From an uncultured Armatimonadota bacterium (GTDB lineage: Bacteria > Armatimonadota > Fimbriimonadia > Fimbriimonadales > Fimbriimonadaceae), in contig CAIYLG010000002.1 of NCBI GenBank assembly GCA_903927025.1, positions 1-64,000 of the forward strand: 64,000 bases of DNA. Reading direction: 5' to 3'. A program made the position numbers and the translations under genes. Shown here piece after piece: positions 26,114-34,438 of this stretch (positions are counted from its first letter, which is position 1; the number at the start of each line of letters is the position of its first letter). Under the pieces are notes generated by a model. That model saw only the letters and a list, made by a program, of their open reading frames with translations. It was not told the origin of the DNA and made no database searches.

Positions 26114-27400
26114 ATGGTGCACCTACTGCTTGCCGCAGCTCTTTTGCGGCCTCAAATTCCTAACGAGTTTTATGACTACCTTAATAAAAAGGATGCCTCG
26201 TTTCATTACGAGGTAACGGATGTAGTCAAGGGCGAAATCAAGATGACCAGCCAAACTTGGCAGGGTCACCCGTGGCAGCATACGATTCTTCTCAAAGAGC
26301 CGTCGGAGATCAAAACGAAGGGGACTGCCATCCTTTTCATTACTGGAGATGGCCCTTTCCGGGGCGATTACCTCGATCTGAGCCTGGTCACCGCCGCGAC
26401 CGGCATGCCTACCGCGATGCTGTTCGACATCCCGAACCAGCCGCTCAATGGGATGAAAGAGGACGATCTCATCGGATTTACATTCGAGAAGTATCTCGAG
26501 ACGAAAGACCCAAATTGGCCACTCCTATTCCCCATGGCCAAGAGCGCGATTCGTGCCATGGACGTGATCGAGGCGGTCACCAAGAACACCGCGAATCCCA
26601 TTCATCAATTTGTCGTCACCGGTGCCAGCAAGCGCGGCTGGACAACCTGGTTTGTGGGAGCGTCCAAAGACAAGCGGGTCAAGGGCATCGCACCGATGGT
26701 GATTGACAACCTCAACGTGGTCAAGCAGATGAAGCATCAAATGGACTCCTGGGGCTTCTACTCTGAGGAGATTCAGGACTACACCAAGCGTGGGCTGCAG
26801 CAGAAACTCGCCACACCCACCGGAATGAGACTCGGCAAGATCGTGGACCCATTCTCCTACCGAGGCAACATCACCGTTCCCACCCTTATTGTAAAAGGCG
26901 CCAACGATCCTTACTGGACAGTGGATGCCATGAGCCAGTATTGGGACGATCTTCATCAGCCCAAGTGGGTGGTAACCGTCCCGAATGCGGGTCACGGGCT
27001 TGGTAACCACATTGAAGCGGTGGAATCCATCGGTGCATTCGCACGCGCCATCGCCGGGGACTTCAAGCTCCCGAAGATGCGTTGGGGAATTTCCCAGCAG
27101 CCCGGCAAGGACAGAACCCTAAAGGTGGTGCTTGACACACAGGGACCACCCCTTGCCAAGCTCACGTTTTGGGTTGCCGAATCGGACACATTGGACTTCC
27201 GAAAATCGACTTACCGTGCGAACGGGGTTCTAGAAATCCAAGGTGCCGATGGCAACCTTTCCGGCAAAGCGAATCCGATGATGCTTGTTTCGACTGACCA
27301 CACCAAAAACATCGCAGTATTTGGTGAGGCGCGATATAAAATTGGCAGCCGTCAGTTCTGCCTGTGCAGTCCCACCAAGGTCTTCACCAAGGTCCCTTGA
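26114..27400 (+). CDS. PhoPQ-activated pathogenicity-related (PqaA) family protein
   Basis: A 428-aa alpha/beta-hydrolase-fold protein. The family signature is VVTGASKRGWTTWF, with the nucleophile Ser in GASKRG, followed by KGIAPMVIDNLNV. A later Asp (GANDPYW) and His (NAGHGLG) complete a Ser-Asp-His triad. The N-terminus is hydrophobic and may be a signal. The family (PF10142) is named from a Salmonella PhoP-regulated gene. Its enzymatic substrate is not established; ester or carbohydrate hydrolysis is plausible. Single gene, with a hairpin between it and mtnA. Confidence 0.85.
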   Translation: MVHLLLAAALLRPQIPNEFYDYLNKKDASFHYEVTDVVKGEIKMTSQTWQGHPWQHTILLKEPSEIKTKGTAILFITGDGPFRGDYLDLSLVTAATGMPTAMLFDIPNQPLNGMKEDDLIGFTFEKYLETKDPNWPLLFPMAKSAIRAMDVIEAVTKNTANPIHQFVVTGASKRGWTTWFVGASKDKRVKGIAPMVIDNLNVVKQMKHQMDSWGFYSEEIQDYTKRGLQQKLATPTGMRLGKIVDPFSYRGNITVPTLIVKGANDPYWTVDAMSQYWDDLHQPKWVVTVPNAGHGLGNHIEAVESIGAFARAIAGDFKLPKMRWGISQQPGKDRTLKVVLDTQGPPLAKLTFWVAESDTLDFRKSTYRANGVLEIQGADGNLSGKANPMMLVSTDHTKNIAVFGEARYKIGSRQFCLCSPTKVFTKVP

Positions 27401-27415
27401 CGTCTCTGGAATATA

Positions 27416-27463
27416 ATCTAGCCGCCGTTCAGACAGTTCGTCTTTGATCGGCGGCAACTAGAT
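27416..27463 (+). promoter_or_regulatory. Hairpin in the PqaA-like / mtnA gap
   Basis: ATCTAG-CCGCCG at 27416-27427 pairs with CGGCGG (27449-27454) and CTAGAT (27458-27463), leaving a 3-base bulge and a 21-base loop. No T-run follows, so it may be a weak terminator for the upstream gene or a leader structure of mtnA. It does not resemble a SAM-I riboswitch. Confidence 0.4.
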
Positions 27464-27503
27464 TTATGACTTCGTTCCATCTCCAATCGCGCAGAGGCGG
27501 CAA

Positions 27504-28466
27504 ATGATCCGCCCGATGATCTGGGAGGGTGACCACCTCCTCATGCTGGACCAGCGCGTCCTGCCTGCCAAAGAAGATTGGCTGAAGCTGGAGACCTACC
27601 AGGATGTGGTCGACGCGATCAAGACGATGGCAGTTCGCGGAGCGCCTGCGATTGGTGTGGCCGCGGCTTACGGTATGGCTCTTGCCGCGCTGAAAGGCGT
27701 GGACCGCTCCCAGGCGGCGGAAGAGCTTGCCGCTTCACGTCCCACCGCTGTCAATCTGTTCTGGGCAATCGACCGTATCTGCGGAATGCACGAGTGGACC
27801 TTTGACGCAGTTCTTGCCGAAGCGCAGGCGATTGAATCGGAAGATCTGGAGATGAACCGATCGATTGGTCGAAACGGCGCCAAGCTGATCGGCGAGGGCT
27901 GGAATATCCTCACTGTCTGCAACACTGGCTCCCTGGCCACTGCGGGCCACGGCACAGCGCTCGGCGTGATTCGCACTGCTCACACCGACGGAAAGGGCAT
28001 CCATGTTTTCTCCTGCGAAACGCGGCCAAGACAGCAGGGTCTCCGGCTGACCGCCTATGAACTGATGAAGGAGCAGATTCCGTTCCACAGCATCGCCGAC
28101 GGCGCGGCGGCCTCCCTCATGCGCGCTGGTGAAATCGATTGTGTGATCGCCGGAGCAGATCGCATCGCCGCAAACGGAGACACCGCCAATAAGATTGGAA
28201 CCTATGCGCTCGCAGTTCAAGCCAAGCATCACGGCATTCCGTTCTATATCGCCGCTCCCAGCTCCACCTTCGATCCGAGCCTGGAGCACGGAGACCTTAT
28301 CCCGATTGAGGAACGAACCGGCACAGAGCTGACTCACGCCGACGGCATCGAAGTCGCCCCCGCCGGTACCCCCGTCTTCAACCCCGCCTTCGACGTCACC
28401 CCCGGCGAACTGATCACCGCGATCATCACCGAAGCCGGCGTGTTCACGCCGCCGTATCGGTTCTAG
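27504..28466 (+). CDS. mtnA: S-methyl-5-thioribose-1-phosphate isomerase
   Basis: A 320-aa enzyme of the methionine salvage pathway, converting methylthioribose-1-P to methylthioribulose-1-P. It belongs to the eIF2B-related isomerase family. Visible motifs are MAVRGAPAIGVAAAYG, the catalytic-region Cys in VFSCETRPRQQG, and the catalytic Asp in IAGADRIAANGDTANKIGT. The length is slightly short but complete. Other salvage genes are not adjacent. The downstream epimerase and nucleoside phosphorylase are on the same strand with small gaps. Confidence 0.95.
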   Translation: MIRPMIWEGDHLLMLDQRVLPAKEDWLKLETYQDVVDAIKTMAVRGAPAIGVAAAYGMALAALKGVDRSQAAEELAASRPTAVNLFWAIDRICGMHEWTFDAVLAEAQAIESEDLEMNRSIGRNGAKLIGEGWNILTVCNTGSLATAGHGTALGVIRTAHTDGKGIHVFSCETRPRQQGLRLTAYELMKEQIPFHSIADGAAASLMRAGEIDCVIAGADRIAANGDTANKIGTYALAVQAKHHGIPFYIAAPSSTFDPSLEHGDLIPIEERTGTELTHADGIEVAPAGTPVFNPAFDVTPGELITAIITEAGVFTPPYRF

Positions 28467-28529
28467 GCATTTAGTCCGATGGGGCCGTTCGGTGCGAAAT
28501 ATTCGTAGTCCCAGCGTTTCTCTCGGCGG

Positions 28530-29357
28530 ATGGTGCCTGTCCACACCGTAAACTTGGGGTTCGTGAGCAAGGCTGTTATCTTTCGAGAATCTCCGTTTCC
28601 TGCTTCGGATGAACTCCGTACAGTTCTTGTCACGGGAGCGGCGGGACGGATTGGGTCTTGCTTTGCGGAACTCTCCCATGACCGCTATAAGCTGCGTCTG
28701 ATGGTGCGCGGGGACGAGGCGGAAATTGATGCTATCCGGCCATTCGGCGACGTAGTCGAGTGCGATCTCGCCGACCAACAGGGGCTCAAAGATGCCTGCG
28801 CAGGGATCGATACCGTCATCCACCTAGCGGCAGACCATCGCGTTCACGCGCCGTGGGAGGAGCTGCTTCCGAACAACATCGTTGGAACCTACAACCTATT
28901 TGCCGCCGCCAAGGAGCAGGGTTGCAGGCGGGTGGTCTATGCGTCTTCTGTGAACGCGATGAATTCCGCTCCACGTGGCATCCAAATCCGCCCGGATGAC
29001 CCAGTCAGCCCCGGAAATCTGTACGGCGTCAGCAAGACGTTTGGCGAGTCCCTTTGCCGCCTATACGCCACTCGAGAGGAACTGAGCAGCTTTGCGCTTC
29101 GCATAGGAGCGTTTCAGACCCTCCATTCCATTCGGCATCACCACCATCGCATCCCATTCAGCATCTTCGTTTCCCCTCGGGACCTCAACCAGTTGCTCAA
29201 CCTATGCGTGGATGACCTTCGCGTGCAGTTCGGCATCTTCCACGCCCTGTCTGCTAACCAATACAACCACTTCGACATCTCGGAAACGTGTGAAGTGCTC
29301 GGATACCGACCAGTCGACGACGCCTACGCACCGGAACCGGATCAAGCGTCAAACTGA
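28530..29357 (+). CDS. NAD-dependent epimerase/dehydratase (extended SDR)
   Basis: Up to 275 aa. A Rossmann fold with the cofactor motif VTGAAGRIGS, the HLAADH strand, the SSV (catalytic Ser) segment in VVYASSVNAMN and the Tyr-xxx-Lys in LYGVSKTFGES. It resembles the uronate dehydrogenase or sugar-nucleotide epimerase group; the substrate is not determined. A GTG at 28563 (reading VSKAVIF) is an alternative start that removes a weak 11-residue extension. It ends 8 bases before the pyrimidine nucleoside phosphorylase gene and is likely co-transcribed with it. Confidence 0.85.
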   Translation: MVPVHTVNLGFVSKAVIFRESPFPASDELRTVLVTGAAGRIGSCFAELSHDRYKLRLMVRGDEAEIDAIRPFGDVVECDLADQQGLKDACAGIDTVIHLAADHRVHAPWEELLPNNIVGTYNLFAAAKEQGCRRVVYASSVNAMNSAPRGIQIRPDDPVSPGNLYGVSKTFGESLCRLYATREELSSFALRIGAFQTLHSIRHHHHRIPFSIFVSPRDLNQLLNLCVDDLRVQFGIFHALSANQYNHFDISETCEVLGYRPVDDAYAPEPDQASN

Positions 29358-29365
29358 GACTGGAA

Positions 29366-30667
29366 ATGGATATCCAGGCATTTATCGCAACCCGACGAGA
29401 CGGGGGCCGGCACCCTTCAGCCGACCTGAACACCTTTGCAAAGGGTGCTGCCGACGGCTCCATCCCCGACTACCAGCTTGCCGCATGGCTGATGGCAGCC
29501 TATCTCAAACCGCTTAATGAGCAGGAAACCGCCTGGCTCACGGAGGCGATGGCAGACAGTGGCGAGCGACTGGACCTATCCGGTCTTCCCAAGCCGTGGG
29601 TCGATAAGCACAGCACCGGTGGCGTCGGTGACAAAACTTCCATCGTTCTTCTTCCGCTTCTGGCCAGCTGTGGCCTGACCGTCGTCAAGATGAGCGGTCG
29701 GGGTCTTGGCATTACTGGCGGCACGGTGGACAAGCTCGGCTCGATTCCAGGATTTCGCCTGGACCTCAGCCCAGAGGAGATGAAGGCACAGGCGAAGCGG
29801 ATCGGTATCGCGCTCACCGGACAGACCCCGGACCTCGCCCCCGCCGACAAGGTCCTTTATGCACTCCGGGACGTCACGTCGACCGTGAGCTCGGTCCCGC
29901 TCATTGTCAGCAGCATCCTCAGCAAGAAGCTCGCAGGCGGTGCTGAAACCATTGTCCTGGATGTGAAATGCGGGGCGGGTGCCTTTATGCGAGACCTCGA
30001 AGCCGCACAAACACTTGCTGCCGCATTGAAGCGAACGGCAGAGCTTTGCGGACTGAATATCCGGATCGCGATTACCGACATGGATCAGCCCCTTGGCTCT
30101 GCCGTCGGGAACGCGCTCGAAGTACGAGAGGCGCTGGAGGTCCTGCAGGGTAAGCCCAGCCGGTTCGCCAGCCTATGTATTCGCCTCGCTGGGCTCACTT
30201 TAGCCGCTGCGGGGCTCGCACCGGATCGCGATGCCGGGGAACGCGTTGCGGCTGAGGCGATTGCCTCTGGCAAGGCGAAGGCAAAGGCAGCAGAATGGTT
30301 TGCCGCGCAGGGAGCGACGGTTGATGTTTTTGCCCACCCGACGGCTCTCCCTTCCGCCAAGATCAAAGTCGACGTTCTTGCACCGTCTGTCTCGGGTTGG
30401 GTCAGCGGGATCAACGCCGAGGCGGTTGGGCATGCGGTGGTTCACTTGGGTGGCGGACGGCTTAAGAAGTCGGACGACGTTGAACCCTCCGTCGGGCTCG
30501 AGCTCCACGTCGAAGTGGGTTCACCGGTCCAGCCGGGCGACTTGCTGATGACGATTCATGCACGATCGCTCGACGAAGCGAAGTCGGCGGAGCTCTCACT
30601 TAAGGATGCCTTTACCTTCTCGTCAAGCAAGGTCGATTACCGAGACCCGATTATCGCGGTTCTTTAG
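29366..30667 (+). CDS. Thymidine/pyrimidine-nucleoside phosphorylase
   Basis: A 433-aa enzyme of nucleoside salvage that splits thymidine or uridine with phosphate. It has the three-part layout of the family: helical N-domain, glycosyltransferase core with the phosphate-binding signature KHSTGGVGDKTS and SGRGLGITGGTVDKL, the DVKCGAGAFM segment, and a C-terminal PYNP domain ending near the SPVQPGDLL loop. The length matches DeoA/Pdp; which substrate dominates cannot be decided from sequence. A small hairpin (AGCC-aaac-GGCT) follows the stop and may be a terminator. Confidence 0.93.
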   Translation: MDIQAFIATRRDGGRHPSADLNTFAKGAADGSIPDYQLAAWLMAAYLKPLNEQETAWLTEAMADSGERLDLSGLPKPWVDKHSTGGVGDKTSIVLLPLLASCGLTVVKMSGRGLGITGGTVDKLGSIPGFRLDLSPEEMKAQAKRIGIALTGQTPDLAPADKVLYALRDVTSTVSSVPLIVSSILSKKLAGGAETIVLDVKCGAGAFMRDLEAAQTLAAALKRTAELCGLNIRIAITDMDQPLGSAVGNALEVREALEVLQGKPSRFASLCIRLAGLTLAAAGLAPDRDAGERVAAEAIASGKAKAKAAEWFAAQGATVDVFAHPTALPSAKIKVDVLAPSVSGWVSGINAEAVGHAVVHLGGGRLKKSDDVEPSVGLELHVEVGSPVQPGDLLMTIHARSLDEAKSAELSLKDAFTFSSSKVDYRDPIIAVL

Positions 30668-30855
30668 GTTCAGCCAAACGGCTGGTGGGCGCGCGGGCAT
30701 TCTCATTCGTTCCCCTCCCGCCGCAGGCAGGCGAGGGAACCGATCCAAGATGCCTTGCTCGGCTCACCTAGGCATGGGAACACAGCACCACCTAAGGGGC
30801 AATTCTCGAACTGGATGGCATTGGGCTCAAGCCAGGGCTCAATTTTTTGGGGAAG

Positions 30856-31395
30856 CTAGCCGGCTTTCGGGACAGGGTAGCTGGCGATCTTCATCCAGAA
30901 GTGGGTGCCATCCTTTGCAATGCTGTCGAGTTGGATCTCGATTTTCACTGACTCCTTGGGGACTACGAGCAGGATGAAGGGATAGTAGATGGTTTCATCC
31001 GCAGTCGCAGGGGCGAATTTTTGGGTTAGCTGAACCACTGCAACATCGTCCCGGGCGTATGTTTTCGCGTACTCGTAGGCCAGAACGTTGGGAAGCTTGC
31101 CACCAAAGACCACCAGCACCTGGTTCTTCGTGAAATCGACTTCTGGCGGCTTGGGTGCGTTTGGATAAGTGATATCCCCTTTGTCATTCACAAGCGCCTG
31201 AACGCCTTTATGAATGTTCCAGAGCTCGGCCCAGTTGCTCTGACTGGTAATTTGCCGAACCAGGGGAGCGTGGATATGGCTGTCTCCGCCCGCCATCGTT
31301 TGATTGGGCTTGATCTTGAGCGGATCCGGGCCATCGGCGGCCGCCATTGCCGCCACGGCGAAACACAGCACCATTGACGAGCAGAGGGTTCTCAT
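30856..31395 (-). CDS. Exported protein resembling PrcB_C-type domain
   Basis: A 179-aa protein with a signal peptide (VLCFAVAAMAAADG). The mature part has the pattern of PrcB-like domains: WAELWNIH, then PEVDFTKNQVLVVFGGKLPN, then a C-terminal beta strand set ending KIASYPVPK. Such domains accompany the treponemal dentilisin complex, but here no protease gene is adjacent. The likely role is a small secreted accessory protein; the similarity is weak and functional inference is limited. Confidence 0.6.
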   Translation of the reverse strand: MRTLCSSMVLCFAVAAMAAADGPDPLKIKPNQTMAGGDSHIHAPLVRQITSQSNWAELWNIHKGVQALVNDKGDITYPNAPKPPEVDFTKNQVLVVFGGKLPNVLAYEYAKTYARDDVAVVQLTQKFAPATADETIYYPFILLVVPKESVKIEIQLDSIAKDGTHFWMKIASYPVPKAG

Positions 31396-31437
31396 ACTTT
31401 GATTGTACAGAACCTTCTGTGGTGCGGAGCGATTGGT

Positions 31438-33141
31438 TTACACAATCGACTTGCGCGCGAACTCTTCGCCGTGGTGCTTGCCGATCGGCTTGACGGAAGC
31501 CACGTTGTCTGCGGTGTAGTCCAGAAGCTGGAGCCAATCCTCTTGGGTGTCGCCCTTGGGGAAGATCTCATTCTCCTTGTACTCCTGCATCATCGCCTCG
31601 GTGAGGTCTTCCAGCGAGACGCCGGCCATGTGCTTAGGGTCCGCAATGGCACGCTTGATTGCAGAATCCTTGGCTCGGTCCACGATGCTCTTGAGGAGCG
31701 CGCCGGACACGAGGTCTTTGAAGTGGAGCGTGTCCGTCGAGCCGTTCCGTAGGAACACCTTGAGAAATTCGGTCTCTTTGGACTTGCGCCAAAGCTGGTC
31801 GATGAGCGCCTCCACGATCTCCTTTCTGGCGCAGTCCACCTCGCCCTTGTTCCGCTTGAGCAGTTCCGCATCCAGCGGGATGCCGGCATGAAGGTAGATC
31901 TCGAGAATCTGGATGGAAGATTCTTTGTCTGGCCGAGAAACCTTAACCTTTCGATCAATACGCTCCGGGCGCAACACGGCGGGGTCGATGTAGTCCGGAC
32001 GGTTGGAAGTCAGCATCAGAACGACGTTATCCAATGACTGGAGGCCGTCTAGCTCCGCACAGAACTGAGGAACAACGGTGTTGGAGATATTCAGATAGCG
32101 TCCGCTCGAGCGGGTGCGCAGCACCGACTCCGCTTCATCCATGAAGATGAAGACCAACCGGCCCTCTTTTGCCTTATCTCGGGCGGTCTTGAAGATCTCT
32201 CGCACGATTCGCTCAGTTTCACCAAGCCACATGTTCAGGATCTTGGGCCCGCTGATCGCCATGAAGTACTCCTTCACGTCCTTGCCTGTCCGCTTGGAAT
32301 ACTCTCGGGTGAGGTTGTAGGCGGTTGCCTTGCCCAACAGGGTCTTGCCGCAGCCGGGAGGCCCGTACAACAGGATTCCCTTGATCGGCTTCTTTTCGAA
32401 CTGGGCAAAGATTTCGGGATACAGCAACGGCTGCTCAATGGTGTCTCGAATCAGGCGAATCGCCTCTTTCTGTCCTCCGACGCGCTCCCAAGGAATTTCT
32501 GGGACATCTTCCAGGAAGTAGTCTCGGCTCTCCTGCTTTTCGTAGTGCTCTAAAGCGATGCGTCCGGTTCCATCCAGACGAACCTCGTCTCCAACGTTGA
32601 TCTTGGTCTCGGAAAGCGCCGCGCCGCGAAGGATCAGTCGACCATCAGAACCAGGCGTGTCCGATCCAATTCGAATCCGCCCATCAGGCAATGGGTCTGA
32701 AACTTTGACCACACTTCCGGTGAGCACAGCCGGCATCGTGCCAACCACTGCATAGGCGTCGTTGATCTTTACGCGAGTGCCAAGGGCCAGACCCTCGGCG
32801 TCTACATTCGGGTCGACCTGGCTGACGTACTCCTGATCTCCCAAGGAGATCACCGCCAGCTTATCGATGGCCACTTCCCCTTCGGATGCCTCGCGGTCGG
32901 TCGCTTCCTGCTCCAGCCAGTGAAGAAAGACTCCAAGGCGATTTGCCGGGGCGGTCAGCTTGTTGTAGGCCGCTTCATACTCGGCGAGCATCTGTTGGGC
33001 ATCATCGCGCTCCTTTGACTCGCCATGTAGCGCAGATCGCAGCGCTGCAATGTAGTTCTGCAGTCGCGCATTGTCTTTAGGTGCGTGCTCTGCGATTCGC
33101 TCAAGCAACTCCAGCGACGTTGGAGTATCTCCCGGTGCCAT
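31438..33141 (-). CDS. arc: Proteasome-type AAA ATPase ARC (Mpa homologue)
   Basis: About 567 aa from ATG 33141; an upstream TTG at 33201 is less likely. The N-terminus is a coiled coil (RLQNYIAALRSAL), then two OB-fold segments, then one AAA+ module: Walker A GPPGCGKTLLGKA, pore-1 region, Walker B FIFMDEAES, sensor TSNRPDYID and arginine fingers in LRPERIDRK. ARC/Mpa rings unfold Pup- or UBact-tagged proteins for the 20S proteasome. The ending here (EEFARKSIV) lacks the GQYL tail that docks Mpa onto the 20S core. No proteasome, pup or pafA gene is in the window. Confidence 0.92.
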   Translation of the reverse strand: MAPGDTPTSLELLERIAEHAPKDNARLQNYIAALRSALHGESKERDDAQQMLAEYEAAYNKLTAPANRLGVFLHWLEQEATDREASEGEVAIDKLAVISLGDQEYVSQVDPNVDAEGLALGTRVKINDAYAVVGTMPAVLTGSVVKVSDPLPDGRIRIGSDTPGSDGRLILRGAALSETKINVGDEVRLDGTGRIALEHYEKQESRDYFLEDVPEIPWERVGGQKEAIRLIRDTIEQPLLYPEIFAQFEKKPIKGILLYGPPGCGKTLLGKATAYNLTREYSKRTGKDVKEYFMAISGPKILNMWLGETERIVREIFKTARDKAKEGRLVFIFMDEAESVLRTRSSGRYLNISNTVVPQFCAELDGLQSLDNVVLMLTSNRPDYIDPAVLRPERIDRKVKVSRPDKESSIQILEIYLHAGIPLDAELLKRNKGEVDCARKEIVEALIDQLWRKSKETEFLKVFLRNGSTDTLHFKDLVSGALLKSIVDRAKDSAIKRAIADPKHMAGVSLEDLTEAMMQEYKENEIFPKGDTQEDWLQLLDYTADNVASVKPIGKHHGEEFARKSIV

Positions 33142-33226
33142 ACCCAATAGTACGTTGTCAGTCGGCCTTGCGATAACGTCAAGAAGACCGAATATTGTCA
33201 ATCCGCCCTACATTGCGGAGGGTGCG

Positions 33227-34222
33227 TCAGTCTTTGGTCAGCGATTCCAACACCAGCTCAATAAATTGGCGCATAGCGGCGCGGCTGGATTCAGAGGTTT
33301 GGATCTCCGCGCGGAACCGGGTGGCGCGCAGATAGGCTTCGGAGGGCTCAATGCCCATCACGCGGGCAACGTCGACTTCTGATAGCCCCGCCTCATGGAG
33401 AAGCGTGTAAAGGGTTAGGTCCGCAACGCACACTTTGCTGAACTGGGGGGCGGCAGATTCTGCCACGCGAAGAATTTTAAGTTTTAGGTCCCAGCTCCCG
33501 TTGTCTGAGAAGAATGGATCCAAAAGACCGAGCGCACGAAGGCTCGAACTGGAATCCAGCCAATTGGTCCCAGAAAGCCGTAAACGCTTGAGAGCGCCGG
33601 ACATCGTACGACCGTTGCCGTGCATCTGCTCTGCAATCAGCTTGCTGAGCCTTGGCGAAAGGGAGAGATCTTCTCCAGCTGCCATCTGATGAAGGAGCAA
33701 CACTCGTTCCACTGGCTCTGCGGCAGGCAGGGTGACAATCTTCCATTCCCGCGACATCGGTAAAAAAGTTCGAATGGCTCGGCTGGGGCGAGGGCCGGTA
33801 AAAGCAAGCAAGGTTGGCTTTCCACAACGAACCCGTCGCTCCAAATTCATGCGAAGGTTCATCTTCAGGCGACTGCGCCCCATCGCCTCCTGAACGTCGT
33901 CCAACAACAGGTGACCCGAAGATTCGCCCTTTGGCGGGTTAGACAGATACTCGCTCACCGAGATCGGCTCTGGCATCACGTAAACGTCCATGCAGATCCG
34001 GTTGGCGACTGCCTTGAGCAAGTGGGTTTTGCCCCAGCCGCTTGGTCCCACTAGAGCCACAAAGGGGTGAAGACCTGCGGAGAACATAACAGCCGCATCA
34101 ATCGCATCGATGTTGGAAGGCAACGCGGCAAGCGAATTGAAGGTGCTTTCTCGACGCTCGAACAGAACTTCGGACAGCTTTGGAAATGGGGCAACTGTCT
34201 CGATCTTGTTAAGCACGTTCAT
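33227..34222 (-). CDS. DnaA/Hda-like AAA+ ATPase
   Basis: About 331 aa. The DnaA-type Walker A is GPSGWGKTHLLKA and the Walker B LLLDDVQEA, with a box VII-like arginine region in AFTGPRPSRAIRTF. The C-terminal ~90 residues form a helix-turn-helix-like region (LTLYTLLHEAGLSEVDVARVMGI) where DnaA has domain IV. The diagnostic DHSTV-type signature is replaced by IEPSEAYLR. DnaA domains I and II are absent. It may be an Hda-like regulator, a DnaA paralogue or a highly diverged initiator. ATG 34222 is preferred over an upstream TTG. Confidence 0.7.
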   Translation of the reverse strand: MNVLNKIETVAPFPKLSEVLFERRESTFNSLAALPSNIDAIDAAVMFSAGLHPFVALVGPSGWGKTHLLKAVANRICMDVYVMPEPISVSEYLSNPPKGESSGHLLLDDVQEAMGRSRLKMNLRMNLERRVRCGKPTLLAFTGPRPSRAIRTFLPMSREWKIVTLPAAEPVERVLLLHQMAAGEDLSLSPRLSKLIAEQMHGNGRTMSGALKRLRLSGTNWLDSSSSLRALGLLDPFFSDNGSWDLKLKILRVAESAAPQFSKVCVADLTLYTLLHEAGLSEVDVARVMGIEPSEAYLRATRFRAEIQTSESSRAAMRQFIELVLESLTKD

Positions 34223-34237
34223 CCTCGTAAAAGGCAA

Positions 34238-34438
34238 TTAAATTGGCGAACTCGCCATGACACTGAAATCAGTTATCCAGGAACCATTCTCTTAATATGG
34301 ACAGCCACCGTCAAGGGCAACCAAGCGGAAAGCATTAGGTTCGATCTGCTCTCAGATTCTGCCGAATACTCGCGTTTTCGAGTGTTTTCTTTTCGGGATG
34401 TTTTCGCAAGAAGTTTTCCGATATCCACCGGTTTTCCA
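34238..34438. promoter_or_regulatory. AT-rich gap with DnaA-box-like words upstream of the DnaA-like gene
   Basis: Words close to the TTATCCACA consensus occur at 34272 (TTATCCAGG, 7 of 9), 34420 (ATATCCACC, 7 of 9) and 34431 (TTTTCCACT). The stretch is AT-richer than its flanks. This may only be a promoter region. An autoregulatory site or origin-like element is possible but unproven. Confidence 0.25.

Noticed and set aside
27401-27503. SAM riboswitch before mtnA
   Set aside because: The 100-base leader is too short and lacks the SAM-I core pattern; only a single bulged hairpin is present.
31396-33226. A Pup or UBact small gene beside the ARC ATPase
   Set aside because: The gaps on either side are under 90 bases and contain no short frame ending in the Gly-Gly-Glu/Gln type tail.
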